Below, piece by piece: positions 1 through 10,288 of a DNA stretch of 64,000 nt. The translations under genes and the position numbers were made by a program. Under the pieces are notes generated by a model. That model was not told the DNA's origin. It saw only the letters and a program-made list of their open reading frames with translations, and ran no database searches. This DNA is from Nodosilinea sp. P-1105 (GTDB lineage Bacteria > Cyanobacteriota > Cyanobacteriia > Phormidesmidales > Phormidesmidaceae): NCBI RefSeq assembly GCF_012911975.1, contig NZ_SMDQ01000004.1, positions 1-64,000 of the forward strand. Reading direction: 5' to 3'. Position 1 is the first letter of the stretch, and each line of letters opens with the position of its first letter.

Positions 1-76
1 ATGGGTGGATGGGTGGATGGGTGGATGGGTGGATGGGTGGATGGGTGGATGGGTGGATGGGTGGATGGGTGGATGG
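1..76. repeat. Perfect 8-bp tandem repeat (ATGGGTGG)n
   Basis: About nine and a half perfect copies of the octamer ATGGGTGG run from the window edge and stop at a GGGGAGGAGG run. The same unit makes up the G-rich arms of the bipartite elements between 49.6 and 61.0 kb, so this is probably the arm of another element whose other half lies outside the window or has been lost. GGG tracts at 8-bp spacing could form G-quadruplexes on this strand. Confidence 0.95.
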
Positions 77-663
77 GGAGGAGGTTTTGGATTTTGGATT
101 TTGGATTTTGGATTGAAATTGTAGGGTGCATTAGCGGTCAGGGTCTGGGTATTGGCGGTTAACCTAGGGCCGCAATGCACCGGCCAGAAAGGTGGGGAGG
201 TGGTTTTGGATTTTGGATTGAAGTCGTAGTCATTGGGTACATTAGCGGCTAGGGTCCGGGTATTGACGGTCAACCTGGGGCCGCAATGCACCGCTTCCCG
301 AAAGGAATTTTGAATTTTGAATTTTCCCCTTTTCGTTTTTCGTTTTTCAGAAGCGTAGGGGCGGACCTGTGTGTCCGCCCTGGCGGGGTATCCCTGTTTT
401 TGCGATACCCCTAGGGTGCCCAGGAGAACCAGAAGATAGCTATTCTTGATGCCGGACAGGGCTCAGGCGTGGTTTCGTATGCTGTGGCAGACGTAAAGGG
501 CGTATGCTTTAAGGCGGCAAGCTATGCCGTGTGAGCGTTCAGGAGTTAGACTACAAAAAGGGCCTGGATTCTGACTCCTGACTCCTAACTCCTGGCCTAT
601 CCCAAACTTCCCGGCTTAGATATCACGCCGGATGTTATCTGGGTTTCCCTTCTACTGTCTGCC
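77..663. repeat. Repeat-rich spacer downstream of the TamB-like gene
   Basis: No gene is seen here. The spacer holds short runs of TTTTGGATTTTGGATT, then an imperfect direct duplication of about 75 bp (first copy roughly 113-185, second roughly 218-297) that share the words CATTAGCGG, GGGTATTG and GGGGCCGCAATGCACCG-like ends. Further on are AATTTTGAATTTT and TTTTCGTTTTTCG runs, two hairpins annotated separately, and a GACTCCTGACTCCTAACTCC run near 570-595. These are typical of non-coding cyanobacterial spacers. Confidence 0.75.
359..411. repeat. Two adjacent perfect hairpins
   Basis: The first hairpin has stem GGGCGGAC (359-366) pairing with GTCCGCCC (373-380). The second has stem GGGGTATC (385-392) pairing with GATACCCC (404-411) around a loop with five Ts. 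No T-run follows either stem, so a palindromic dispersed repeat is more likely than a terminator. They lie about 250 bp past the end of the TamB-like gene. Confidence 0.6.
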
Positions 664-3600
664 TTAAAACCGGATTTCGTACTCCACGGTCACGGTTTCA
701 TTGCCAGAAAAGTTGGTCGCCCCCCGGGCCCGGAGTTGATCGCTAAACCGGTAGGACACCCCCACCTCTGGCGGGTTGCCACTGTTAAGAATTTCTAGGG
801 CATCCACACTGATGCGATCGCCGATGTCAATGGAGGCTTCTACCCCAATGCCAATGCCAGCGGTGCTATCGGTGGCGGTATCAGTGGTTGGGAACACACT
901 AAAGGAGCGCAGACCGATGGTATCGGCGACGCGATCGCCAAATCCTGCCAGAGCTCCAGATCCAAAGAAGCCAGCCACCTGTCCCAAAGAGGCCCCATAG
1001 ACATTGGTCAGTACACTGCGACCCAGCAGGGCCACCAGATCGTCCTGGCTGCGGGCGGGGCGGCTGGTTAAGGCAATCAGCTCCGTGGCCTGCCCGGGGG
1101 CATCGGCCTCTTGTAACTCACTGGCGTAACCAAAGGCGGTGGCAAACACGTTGACAAACTCCACCTGGCCTGTGGTCAGGCTCGTGGTATCGGCCACCTC
1201 AGCACTGACAAAGGGGGTGGCTGCGGCCTGTCTGACTTCCTGGTCCCGTAGCCGTGCCCGCATGCGCACATCCAGAAAGGGATCTAACCCATGGGCCGGG
1301 GTAAAGGTGGCGGTATTGGTTTCCCCAGGAATCAGCCGAAACTGCGTGGAGAACAGGTTGATCCAGCCGGAGTCTAGGGTGATAACCCCATCAGGACGTG
1401 GGTCCGCCAGGGTACCATCCACTTGGATATTGCCTGAGGCGGCTATGTTGTAGAACGGCTGTCCCGAGATCAACAGTTGGTCGGCTAAAACCAGATTAAA
1501 GTTGCTCAGCCTGACCTGTTCCATCAGCTGATTCGGTAAGGTTTGCGGCTGGGGTGGTAATGGAAACCCGCCCACCTGAGCTTGGTACTCGGCAACGGCA
1601 TCCGCCAGGGGAGTGGAAAAAAGTGTGGGTTGCTCAGTTGCTGGATCCAGCTCTGAATCCAGCTCTGGATCGACACCATGACCGTTATTGAGTTCGCCCA
1701 TATAGCCGAGCAGATTATTAGCTCTGACTAAACCACGGCTGACCTCCACCAGCCCAGAGACTTCGGGTGCCATCACCGCCCCTGCAATCAGCACCTGACC
1801 TTCCACCTGGGCTTCCAGCAGGTCAGCATAGTCTACATTTAGCTGATTCAGGGCGATCGTCAGTCCCGCAGCAGCCCCTGGGTCTTCCAGAGTCTGTTTG
1901 GTCTGGGCTAAGGCAACCGCCGTCCCATGCTGAATCGGCAGTCGTCCATTCACCTCAATGGTGCCATCCCCAAAGACAGCTTGCAGCTGGTTAACCTGCA
2001 CCTGCTCCAGGTTGAATTGCACATTGCCGGTCAGGTTGGTCACGGGTTGGGTCAAGGCGCTGCTCGTCAACTGGCCATCTTGAAATTGGGCGCGACCTAC
2101 CACGATCGGATCTTCCAGAGTGCCACCTACCTGGACTGTGACATTACCCTGCCCCCCGTCCCAACGCAACTGCTCTTCAGTGAGTAGGTTCAGTACCTGT
2201 AAGCTTTCATTTTGCATGGCCAGCAACACCTCGATCTGGTCGCTGGGGGGCTGCACTGTCATGAACGGTAAGGCATAGGGCACCGTTCCCTGGAGGGTGA
2301 TTTGGGCTGGATCGGTGACCACCGCAGCCCCTTCAAACCGCAGTTGGGCATTGTCGTAGGTGAAATCGAGATCAACCCCGTCCAGGGGCTGCTGATTCAG
2401 CCTGGGATTAACCACTGTCACCTGCCCGACCACCAGGGGATTGCTGAGACTACCCCCCAATTGAGCGGTGGAGGCGATATCCCCCTCAACCGCCACCGGT
2501 AAATCGATCAACAGTTCCGCCAGTTCCACCGGTACACCGCTAACCGTCAGTTGGCCATCCAAGTTATCTAACCTGCCGGCACCGGTGAATGCCACCAGCG
2601 TGTCAGGGGAGCGAAACTCCAGCGGGCTCACCACGAAGGCCTCGTCTTGGTAGCGGGCGGCCAGTTGGAACTGATTGCAGGCTATGGCGCTCTCCAGGGG
2701 TCCAGGGGAATCGGGGGACAGTAGCGGGGCTGAATCGCTTTCATTTCTGGCACCACAGGGCAAAATCCTTCCCCACGACCAGTCTTGGCCTTGGATATTG
2801 GCCGTAGCCTGCAGGGTATCGGCAGCAAACCCCTGTCCCTGGACCATGATTGAACCGGTAAACTCACCCTCCAGGGCACTGGGTGGCGGCAGGGCAATCT
2901 GAGTGCCGTTCCGCTGGGGTTCATAGGTGTTTAAAAACTGGGCAAACGCCTGCAACTGATCGAAGAAAGGGGCAACGGGCAGAGTCGCTGGCTGCGGAAC
3001 GACGTCGGCTGCGGTCCCTGTGATGTCATCGGGGGGGGCAAAACCGATATCGCTAAATTCCTCCCAACCCAGCGTGGCCAACGCATCTTCAAAGTTGCCA
3101 GTCACAATCTCAACCTGGGCCGCATAGGTCAGCTCGGCCGCCGCCAAATCAGCTTGGCCCGTGAGTTGGTAATGGCTACTGGCAAAGCGTAAATCACCGT
3201 TTGTCAAAGCCGCCAGGCCATTGGCATAGCTGTACTGCCCCTCAAAGCTATCAGCCACTACATCCCCCAAGGCCGGGTTGGCAATGGTGGCGATGCCCTG
3301 GGCGGTAGGGCTGGCAAAATCAGTCAGATCCGCCTGGAGGGTGGCCTCTAACCGCCCAGCCAGAGGCCCTAACCCGATCGCTTGGGCCGGGGCCAGGTTG
3401 AGAGCATCCAGCGGGAAGTTCTGCAGGGTAGCGGTGAGTTGGCGGTTGACCATCTGGCCGTCAGCGGTGGTGTCTCCCTGGCGCAGGGCAAACTGGCTAG
3501 GTAACAGGTCAGCATCCAAGCTGGCACTGATGCGATCGCGCTGCCCCCGCAAGTCCACCTGTCCCCCCTCCGCTAGGGCTAGGTTTACGGGGCCTCGAAG

Positions 3601-5763
3601 CCGGGGCTCAAAGGCGAAGGCATTAACTGCCAGGTTATCCAGTTGAGTATCCCCCTGCAATCGCAGGTTAGCCAGGGGACCCGTGATTTGGCCATCAAAA
3701 CTGGCCAGCCCAGCCAGGGTAATTTCAGAGCGGGCAGGCTCGGGAATGAACGGGGTTAACCGGCGCAGGTCATAGGGGCTGAGCTGGACCGCTAGATCGA
3801 CAGTATCGATCGGCGGTGTGGCGGCAAAGTCGGTGGCAATAAACCCGGCAGCGGTTACCCCAGGGGCGTTGAACTGGTCCACCTGAAGGCCAGTGCCAGC
3901 CCAGCGAAAGGCAGTGGTCCAGTCCCCCCGGTCCAGTAACGGCGGGGAACCCGGCGCGATCGCCACTTCGGCATCAGCAACCCGGGCCGTACCACTAGCC
4001 GCGATCGCGGCTAGATTCAAGTCTTGTAAATTGCCAGCAGCATTGACCACGGCGCTCAACCGGCCGCGGGCCTGATCCGTAAACCGTTCCACCGGCACAT
4101 CCACTGTGGTCAGTTCTGCCGACCAATCTCCCAGATCAAAGCGAGCCTGGGCGGTGGCATTCAGGGTACCTCCCTCCACCTGGAACTGGGTTTGGTCTAC
4201 CACCAGCAGGTTGTTGCGATAGGTCGCCTGCCCCTGTCCAGGGTAGGTGGATTCTGGCAGTTGAAACTGCACCACAGCCTGGGGATCATTGAGGCTACCG
4301 GTCATTTCCCCGGTAGCCTGGACAGGGCCAATCACCGCCTGGTTAGGCAGCGTTACCCCATAGAGGTTCGCTAGGGCATCGCCGGGCAGGTCGGCCTGCA
4401 TGTCAAAGGCGAAGCTAGGGTTGGCCAAATCAGCTAAATCTACCTGCCCCTGGCCGGTGATAAAGCCGCCATCCGCAGGGATAATCCGTAGGGTCTGGAG
4501 GTCAAACTGCGCCTCGGTGGCCGCAAAGTTGGCGGAGAAGGTATCCACCGTTACTTGGTCCGCCTGGACCGGACCCAGATTGTTCAGTTCCCCCGTCAGT
4601 TGAGGCTGATCCAGCGGGCCAGTGACAGCCCCTTCAAACTGAAACGTTCCGGCAGCCTGCACAGGCAGGTCCAGGTCTAGCAGGTCTGTTACCTGGGCCA
4701 GGCTAACCGCTGGAATGGCAGCGGTCAGGTCATAACCCGTCTGCCAATCCACCGTACCGGCAGCCGTCAGCGGAATATCCCCCAGCTGCAGACCGGTGTC
4801 TTCTAGCACAACCCGCTCCCCCTGAAAGCGCAGGCTGCTGTTGAGATCCCGAATCGGTTCCGGCAGCTGGCTAACCAGGATTTCCCCGTCGCTAAACTGA
4901 GCCGTCCCCTGGGCCGACACAGGCCGCACCTCGTCCTGTAGGCGCACCTCGGCCGTCAGGTTACTGTCCAGGGTGCCCCCTGCCAGTCCTAGTTCCGGCG
5001 GCAGAAACAGGTTGACCCCGACAGTGGGCAATTGATGGGTTCGCACACTGATATTCAGCTCCTGCTGGTCGAGTAGACCACGGCCCTGGGCCTGAAAGGT
5101 GCCGTCACCCAATTGGCCTTCGACCTCAAAGCCCAGTTCATCCACCTCCGGATCATCCAGGGGGGTGAGGTAGGCCCTGGCGTTAACCGCCTCCAGCAGA
5201 ATCGGCTCCGCCGGGGCGATCGCTTCAGGACGAGGAATTTGGCTGGTCACATGCACCCTGGCGTTTTTCGCCTTGAGTTCCCCCAGCTTGAAGGAAATGG
5301 GGCCGGGGTCTTCATCGGGCTCTGGCAGGGTCAGATCAATCCAACGGCCATCCGCCGCCTGCACCACCACCACATCTGGATTCAGCAGGGTCAACGATGG
5401 ACGCAGGGTGCGGCGAAAAATCAGATCGGGCCAGCTAATGCTGACGTCGATCGCCTCGACGGTGGCCTCGGTCTGTACGGCCTCAGTGGGGGGGAGATGG
5501 GCTGAGCCAATGCGAAAGCCCGTTAGGGTAAAGTGTTCAATTTCCCCTACCACCACTGGGCGCTCCAGCGTCTCTTCCAGGCCTGCTTCTAGGCGGGGAA
5601 TCACCTGCTGGTTCACCACATCCCGACCCCAAATGGCGGTGACAACCCCAGCGGCTACAATCACTCCACCCAGGCCGATACCTACCTTATAGGCCAGGGG
5701 CATAGCCGAGCGCGACACATCATCCTGATCAGGGGAAGGGGGCAAAGGGGTAGGCTGGGTCAT
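664..5763 (-). CDS. tamB: TamB-like translocation/assembly module protein (DUF490/AsmA-like)
   Basis: This 1699-residue protein is probably an inner-membrane-anchored periplasmic bridge of the TamB/AsmA-like class, which helps move lipids or assemble outer-membrane proteins together with Omp85 partners. It has one N-terminal transmembrane segment at about residues 26-46 (VGIGLGGVIVAAGVV), followed by over 1500 residues of beta-rich repeats typical of the family's lipid groove. The last 350 residues have the TamB C-terminal character (RVSFNVF-like, then GVSYRFSDQLRARG and a terminal VTVEYEIRF). Start is ATG at 5763. The gene appears to be transcribed alone. No TamA/Omp85 gene is nearby. Length fits cyanobacterial homologues. 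Family assignment is confident; substrate is unknown. Confidence 0.88.
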   Translation of the reverse strand: MTQPTPLPPSPDQDDVSRSAMPLAYKVGIGLGGVIVAAGVVTAIWGRDVVNQQVIPRLEAGLEETLERPVVVGEIEHFTLTGFRIGSAHLPPTEAVQTEATVEAIDVSISWPDLIFRRTLRPSLTLLNPDVVVVQAADGRWIDLTLPEPDEDPGPISFKLGELKAKNARVHVTSQIPRPEAIAPAEPILLEAVNARAYLTPLDDPEVDELGFEVEGQLGDGTFQAQGRGLLDQQELNISVRTHQLPTVGVNLFLPPELGLAGGTLDSNLTAEVRLQDEVRPVSAQGTAQFSDGEILVSQLPEPIRDLNSSLRFQGERVVLEDTGLQLGDIPLTAAGTVDWQTGYDLTAAIPAVSLAQVTDLLDLDLPVQAAGTFQFEGAVTGPLDQPQLTGELNNLGPVQADQVTVDTFSANFAATEAQFDLQTLRIIPADGGFITGQGQVDLADLANPSFAFDMQADLPGDALANLYGVTLPNQAVIGPVQATGEMTGSLNDPQAVVQFQLPESTYPGQGQATYRNNLLVVDQTQFQVEGGTLNATAQARFDLGDWSAELTTVDVPVERFTDQARGRLSAVVNAAGNLQDLNLAAIAASGTARVADAEVAIAPGSPPLLDRGDWTTAFRWAGTGLQVDQFNAPGVTAAGFIATDFAATPPIDTVDLAVQLSPYDLRRLTPFIPEPARSEITLAGLASFDGQITGPLANLRLQGDTQLDNLAVNAFAFEPRLRGPVNLALAEGGQVDLRGQRDRISASLDADLLPSQFALRQGDTTADGQMVNRQLTATLQNFPLDALNLAPAQAIGLGPLAGRLEATLQADLTDFASPTAQGIATIANPALGDVVADSFEGQYSYANGLAALTNGDLRFASSHYQLTGQADLAAAELTYAAQVEIVTGNFEDALATLGWEEFSDIGFAPPDDITGTAADVVPQPATLPVAPFFDQLQAFAQFLNTYEPQRNGTQIALPPPSALEGEFTGSIMVQGQGFAADTLQATANIQGQDWSWGRILPCGARNESDSAPLLSPDSPGPLESAIACNQFQLAARYQDEAFVVSPLEFRSPDTLVAFTGAGRLDNLDGQLTVSGVPVELAELLIDLPVAVEGDIASTAQLGGSLSNPLVVGQVTVVNPRLNQQPLDGVDLDFTYDNAQLRFEGAAVVTDPAQITLQGTVPYALPFMTVQPPSDQIEVLLAMQNESLQVLNLLTEEQLRWDGGQGNVTVQVGGTLEDPIVVGRAQFQDGQLTSSALTQPVTNLTGNVQFNLEQVQVNQLQAVFGDGTIEVNGRLPIQHGTAVALAQTKQTLEDPGAAAGLTIALNQLNVDYADLLEAQVEGQVLIAGAVMAPEVSGLVEVSRGLVRANNLLGYMGELNNGHGVDPELDSELDPATEQPTLFSTPLADAVAEYQAQVGGFPLPPQPQTLPNQLMEQVRLSNFNLVLADQLLISGQPFYNIAASGNIQVDGTLADPRPDGVITLDSGWINLFSTQFRLIPGETNTATFTPAHGLDPFLDVRMRARLRDQEVRQAAATPFVSAEVADTTSLTTGQVEFVNVFATAFGYASELQEADAPGQATELIALTSRPARSQDDLVALLGRSVLTNVYGASLGQVAGFFGSGALAGFGDRVADTIGLRSFSVFPTTDTATDSTAGIGIGVEASIDIGDRISVDALEILNSGNPPEVGVSYRFSDQLRARGATNFSGNETVTVEYEIRF

Positions 5764-6074
5764 GACTATCCCGGGGTAGGGGTCAATTAATAAATCATGT
5801 AAAGCATGGCGCTAGCAGAAGGCAGTAGGGCTTTGACCGGGGGTAGCAGGCAGCTTCTCACTAACTCTGCTGGGATAAGCACATGTGCAAGAACCCGATT
5901 AAGCGCCTTGCATCTACCGAGTCTGTAATCCTGGTAGCACTTTTCAACGAAATTAAGTTAAGGAGACTGTACAAATAATCTGAGCCTCAGGCAAGGGGCG
6001 GACGCTACCCATTTGCCCGCGCAGGGCACCAAAGCAATGCCAGCATCTAATGGGTTGCATATAAATGCCAGCAT
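5764..6074. other. Intergenic region, tamB / LpxB-related gene
   Basis: About 310 bp, presumed to contain the tamB promoter. No small gene or RNA is recognised. Its right-hand end contains one copy of a 28-bp tandem duplication that continues into the neighbouring gene. Confidence 0.5.
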
Positions 6075-6092
6075 CTAATGGGTTGCATATAA
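6037..6092. repeat. Perfect 28-bp tandem duplication spanning a stop codon
   Basis: Two identical 28-bp units (6037-6064 and 6065-6092), each starting ATGCCAGCATCTAATGGG, sit head to tail. The right copy contains the last codons and TAG stop of the LpxB-related gene; the left copy is the same DNA repeated just after the stop. The coding frame is unaffected. Confidence 0.95.
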
Positions 6093-7307
6093 CTGATGCA
6101 GTGCTAAAGCCATTTGGTGAGCGGCCCCGGCTTGACCCATGCGACGGCGACCGTTTTCGGCGATCGCCTGCAAGCGATCGCTGTCTTCCAAACATTGGCG
6201 CATGGCCGCCCCCACCTCGGCGGGCTGGGTAGTCAAAATAATCGATGGCCCCAACAGCCGCTGCTGGGCCTCGGCAAAGGCATAGGTAAACTGGGGACCC
6301 GGTCCAGGCAGGGTGAACACAGGCTTACCCAAGCCGACCGCCTGTTCGGTGGCGGTGCCAGCGGTGGCAATCACGGCATCGGCTAAGTGCAGGCACTCGG
6401 CAAAGTGGTTGGTACTCAGCACCAGAAAGCCGTTGTGGCGACTAAAGGCCAGGGGCTGCCCGGCGATCGGTTGCCAGCCCGTATCCAGCAGCGCATCTTT
6501 GAACGCGGCCTGGTTTAGAGAGGGGGCGATCGCCCCCAGTAGCCGCACCTGCCGTTCTGGGAAAATCGCCAGAATACTGTCGATCGCCGCCAACATCAGC
6601 TGCCAGTTATCAAACGCCTCAGGAGCGCGGGATCCAGGCAATAGGGCGACGGTCAACACCGCCTCAGCCGGGGCAAAGGTCCCGGTGAGTTGAGCTAACT
6701 TATCAGCGGCGGCCCCCAGGTCATCCATCATTGGGTTACCCGGGTAAATCGCCGGCACTCTAAGTTTCTGCAGCCGCTCAGCGGTCAACTGGTCTCGCAC
6801 AAACACCCCCTGGCAGCGGCGGTGACTCATCAGCCAGCGCTCCCAGGGTAAATAGACTGAGCCCCCCCATCCCTCGGTCAGGGGGCGACCGGGCAAGCGA
6901 CCGGTTTCATCCCGCAAGAAATATTCTGACTTCGCAGTGCCCAAAAACGCATAGGGAGCACCGCTGTACCAAGCCATGGCCAGGGGCACAATATCCCCCA
7001 CCGCCAAAATGGCGCCCCCCGCTTTTCCCCACTGGCGTACGGTTTGCAGCTGTTTCCAGGTCAGCCCCAGCAGCCCCCCCTGGATGTCGCGCATGGCCTG
7101 CCGCCTATCCATATAGATAAACCCGCCCGAGGGCAGGGTTTGGGTCGGGCCAACAATGGGAATTCCGGCTTTTTGAAACGCGCCCCCCTCCCCCACAATC
7201 GGCAAGGCCGCCAGGGAGGGCGCACCAGGCAAACGACGCAATTGCTTCAAAAGCCTTACCGCAATGCTATCTTCGCCATGACCATTGCTAACACAGAGTA
7301 AATCCAT
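6075..7307 (-). CDS. Lipid-A-disaccharide synthase-related glycosyltransferase
   Basis: A 410-residue protein of the cyanobacterial family related to LpxB (GT-B fold), presumably transferring a sugar onto a lipid or envelope acceptor. The start MDLLCVSNGHGED gives the usual N-terminal GxGE/D-like nucleotide-sugar fold; longer upstream reading frame has no family character, so ATG at 7307 is chosen. The C-terminal half has LLPGSRAPEA near the middle and an ADAVIATAGTATEQAVGLGKPVFTLP-type donor site (written here only as key words TAGTATEQ). It lies 76 bp downstream of purT on the same strand and may be cotranscribed. Actual substrate is unknown; cyanobacteria generally lack classical lipid A, so an LpxB role is doubtful. 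Confidence 0.85.
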   Translation of the reverse strand: MDLLCVSNGHGEDSIAVRLLKQLRRLPGAPSLAALPIVGEGGAFQKAGIPIVGPTQTLPSGGFIYMDRRQAMRDIQGGLLGLTWKQLQTVRQWGKAGGAILAVGDIVPLAMAWYSGAPYAFLGTAKSEYFLRDETGRLPGRPLTEGWGGSVYLPWERWLMSHRRCQGVFVRDQLTAERLQKLRVPAIYPGNPMMDDLGAAADKLAQLTGTFAPAEAVLTVALLPGSRAPEAFDNWQLMLAAIDSILAIFPERQVRLLGAIAPSLNQAAFKDALLDTGWQPIAGQPLAFSRHNGFLVLSTNHFAECLHLADAVIATAGTATEQAVGLGKPVFTLPGPGPQFTYAFAEAQQRLLGPSIILTTQPAEVGAAMRQCLEDSDRLQAIAENGRRRMGQAGAAHQMALALHQLYATH

Positions 7308-7383
7308 TCCCAAGGCTATTCTCAAGGCTGTTTCAAGGGCTATCCACAACCCTATCAGAAAAGCTGAAAAGCCGGTTTTTGCT

Positions 7384-8592
7384 TCACAGCTCTACGTGCA
7401 CCTGTTGGGCACAGGTCGTGGCCCGCTGGCGAGCCACTTCCGTGGTTGCTCCGGTGGCCAGGGCGACGCCCATGCGGCGATTTGGGTGGGCCGTGGGCTT
7501 GCCAAACAACCGGATTTTACTGCTGGGTACCTGGAGAGCTTGGGCCAGACCGGTGTAGCGGGGGCGATCGCCAGTACCTGCGGCTAAAATCACCGCCGAG
7601 GCCCCCGGTCCAATCAGGGTGATTTCACCGATGGGCAGCCCCAAGATGGCCCGCACATGTAGCTCAAACTCAGACATGGCCTGGCTGGCCATGGTCACCA
7701 TCCCCGTATCGTGGGGCCGGGGGCTCACTTCACTAAAATATACAGTCTGCGGCCGATCCGGAGGACCAGCAATAAACAGCTCCACCCCAAACACTCCCCA
7801 ACCGCCCAGGGCATCGGTAACGGCCCGGGCCATGGCCTGGCATTGGGCCAGGGTCTCGGTGGGCAGGTCACAGGGCTGCCATGACTCGCGGTAGTCTCCC
7901 GCCACTTGCCGGTGACCGATGGGGGGGCAGAACCAGGTGCCATCTGCGGCCCGTACGGTTAACAGGGTAATTTCGGTGTCAAAGGGAATAAACCCCTCTA
8001 CAATCACGCGATCGCTCTTACCCCGCCCGGCGTCTCGGGCATAGGCCCAGGCCGGTAGCACCTCTGACGTCTGGCGCACTGTTCGTTGCCCCTTCCCCGA
8101 CGAGCTCATGATCGGCTTGACCACACAGGGCAATCCCACCAGCTGGACCGCCTCCTGATACTCGGCCTCAGTGGCAGCAAATCGGTAGGGGGAGGTCTTT
8201 AAGCCTAATTCTTCCGCCGCCAGCCGCCGAATGCCCTCCCGGTTCATGGTCAGCTGAGTGGCCCGGGCGGTGGGAATGACGGTGTAGCCCTCCGCTTCTA
8301 GATCAACCAGGGTATCAGTGGCGATCGCCTCTACTTCCGGCACAATCAGGCTAGGTTGTTCCACCTCCACCACTCGGCGCAGCTGAGTACCATTCAGCAT
8401 GTCGATCACATGACGGCGGTGGGCCACCACCATGGCCGGGGCCTGATCGTAGCGATCGACGGCAATCACCTCTAGGCCCAGACGGATGGCTTCCAGGGCC
8501 ACTTCTCGCCCGAGCTCGCCAGAACCCAGTAACATCAAGCGTTTAGCCCCATCCGTCAAGGGGGTACCAAGGTGGGTGAAGGGAAGAGTCAT
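7384..8592 (-). CDS. purT: Formate-dependent phosphoribosylglycinamide formyltransferase (GAR transformylase 2)
   Basis: PurT uses ATP and formate to formylate GAR in de novo purine synthesis. The 402-residue product has the family's N-terminal Rossmann-like region ([16 protein letters not shown]), the central ATP-grasp domain ([13 protein letters not shown] at about residues 150-163) and the PurK/PurT motif [17 protein letters not shown] at 8592 is chosen because it gives the canonical N-terminus and follows a CTGGAG Shine-Dalgarno-like sequence; a longer frame upstream has no homology character. Cytoplasmic. Likely cotranscribed with the downstream LpxB-related gene. Confidence 0.95.
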   Translation of the reverse strand: MTLPFTHLGTPLTDGAKRLMLLGSGELGREVALEAIRLGLEVIAVDRYDQAPAMVVAHRRHVIDMLNGTQLRRVVEVEQPSLIVPEVEAIATDTLVDLEAEGYTVIPTARATQLTMNREGIRRLAAEELGLKTSPYRFAATEAEYQEAVQLVGLPCVVKPIMSSSGKGQRTVRQTSEVLPAWAYARDAGRGKSDRVIVEGFIPFDTEITLLTVRAADGTWFCPPIGHRQVAGDYRESWQPCDLPTETLAQCQAMARAVTDALGGWGVFGVELFIAGPPDRPQTVYFSEVSPRPHDTGMVTMASQAMSEFELHVRAILGLPIGEITLIGPGASAVILAAGTGDRPRYTGLAQALQVPSSKIRLFGKPTAHPNRRMGVALATGATTEVARQRATTCAQQVHVEL

Positions 8593-9185
8593 GGGCGATC
8601 GCTCCAGGGATAAACAGATGGGGTAAAGAACCAGTGCGCCAAAAAAATAGCAAGTTTTTGTCAATCTAGGCGTCCACTTTTCAAAAGTATGTGTAACATC
8701 ACTGGTGTAGTCAGGTTTTTTCTATCAGGGCAACTATTTGGAGCAGACGCTTTCGGGTTGCACCACTGAGGGTGTGCCCCGTTGGCTTGATTAATAGCTA
8801 GTTAGAATTAGGAGTGCGTCGCTAGGGGGGGGGTGATCTAATCCCTCATCGAATCAGATAGTCGATTCAACGATTCAGCGTCCCTACATTAGTGGGGCGA
8901 TCGATTTTAGGTGGGCGATGGCGATCCCTCTCTAGACCTCTAGATTAGACCCTGGGCTTTAAAGGGATGAAAAGTGGCAAATCTCAAACAAATTGTGTAC
9001 CATTCGTTAGCACAATTTTCCTAGGGGCGGCCAAACACCCCATAAGCCTAACCTTTAGGCCTAGAAATAGGGTGCCTTAACGGGCTGCAACTAGGACGCG
9101 GGGGCAATGTCTCTGCCATTTTTGTGGGCTATTTGATGATTTGACGTTTAGTTTTAGTTACTGATCTGTTTTTGCGGACACTGCC
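8593..9185. other. Divergent promoter region, purT / pilM
   Basis: This 593-bp region separates purT (minus) from the pil operon (plus) and must contain both promoters. A TTGACG hexamer at 9141-9146 could be a -35 for pilM but the matching -10 is poor. A G-run of nine occurs near 8826-8834. No small ORF with a good ribosome site and no recognisable structured RNA was found. Confidence 0.5.
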
Positions 9186-10286
9186 GTGGATAGTTTGAAA
9201 GCTATTTTTAATCGTAAGCCTCGCGGCGTTGGCGTTGAGCTTACCCCCGAACGAGTCAACCTAGCCCGACTCAAAAAGCAAGGCGCTAGCCTCAAGTTAG
9301 AGACCTTGGCTTCGGTCGAGCTGGCCGAGGGAATTTATGAAGAGGGGCAAATTCTAGACACGGCGGCAATGGCTGACGCCATTCAAACGGTGCTGACCGA
9401 AAGCAAAATCAAGGTTAAACAGGCCACCAGTGCCATCCCAGGGAGAGCTATCACTCGGGTGATTCCGGTGCCAGCAGAGCTAGATGATCAAGAACTACGG
9501 GAAATGGTGCTGAATCAAGAAGCCAGCCTCTATCTACCCTTTCCTCGGGAAGAAGCGGATGTGGACTACCAAAAGCTGGGCTACTTTGTGGATGAAGATG
9601 GCATCGAAAAGGTGCAAGTGCTGCTGGTGGCTGTGCGCAAAGACTTAACCGATCCCTACATCGAAGTCTTCCAACAAGCGGGGCTAGCCCTGAATGTGCT
9701 GGAAACCTCTAGCTTTGCCTTGATTCGCACCATTCGCGAGCAGCTGCGCCAGTTCACCCCCCAAGAAGCCGCAGCTGTGGTCGACATCGAATTTGAAAAC
9801 ACTGAAATCTCGATTGTGGTGGATGGGGTGCCCCACTTTTCTCGCACCGTTCCCATTGGTACCTTCCAAATTCAAACGGCTCTCAGTCGGGCCATGAATC
9901 TACCGCCATCCCGCAACACAGAACTCCTCCAGGGCATGACCGTACCGATTCAGTCTATGGATACCGTAGGGTCGCCCCAGATGGGCAACACCAACCCTGG
10001 CACGACCGCCATGCTACGGGTGCTGGGGGAACTAGCTGACGAACTGCGGCGGTCAATCGACTTTTACCTGAACCAGGGGGAAGAGATGGAAGTCGCCCAA
10101 TTGCTGTTAGCTGGGCCAGGGGCATCCATTGGCCAATTAGACGAGTTTCTGGCGCAGCGGTTGAGCCTACCCGCCAGTCAAATTGATCCGATTTCAGCCC
10201 TGTCCTTAGAGGTGGATGACGACATTCCAGAGGTGCAGCGGGCAGGGTTGGCAACCGTGATTGGTCTTGGACTGCGGGAGGTATAG
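9186..10286 (+). CDS. pilM: Type IV pilus assembly protein PilM
   Basis: PilM is an actin-like (FtsA/Hsp70-fold) cytoplasmic protein that binds the PilN N-terminus and links the pilus motor to the inner-membrane platform. The 366-residue product matches family length and begins with the usual GVGVELTPERVNLARLK region after a basic leader; the type IV pilus PilM signatures AIPGRAITRVIPVP, EEADVDYQ and RSIDFYLNQ are present. The start is GTG at 9186; no in-frame ATG lies close by that keeps the conserved N-terminus. First gene of the pilM-N-O-Q operon, two bases before pilN. Confidence 0.95.
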   Translation: MDSLKAIFNRKPRGVGVELTPERVNLARLKKQGASLKLETLASVELAEGIYEEGQILDTAAMADAIQTVLTESKIKVKQATSAIPGRAITRVIPVPAELDDQELREMVLNQEASLYLPFPREEADVDYQKLGYFVDEDGIEKVQVLLVAVRKDLTDPYIEVFQQAGLALNVLETSSFALIRTIREQLRQFTPQEAAAVVDIEFENTEISIVVDGVPHFSRTVPIGTFQIQTALSRAMNLPPSRNTELLQGMTVPIQSMDTVGSPQMGNTNPGTTAMLRVLGELADELRRSIDFYLNQGEEMEVAQLLLAGPGASIGQLDEFLAQRLSLPASQIDPISALSLEVDDDIPEVQRAGLATVIGLGLREV

Positions 10287-10288
10287 CC

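Noticed and set aside
1-76. Tandem octamer array and other direct repeats as CRISPR
   Set aside because: Units are contiguous and 7-28 bp long without unique spacers, and no cas gene is present.
776-5692. Plus-strand frames of up to 139 codons within the TamB-like gene
   Set aside because: They are antisense shadows of a high-GC gene, without ribosome sites or recognisable domains.
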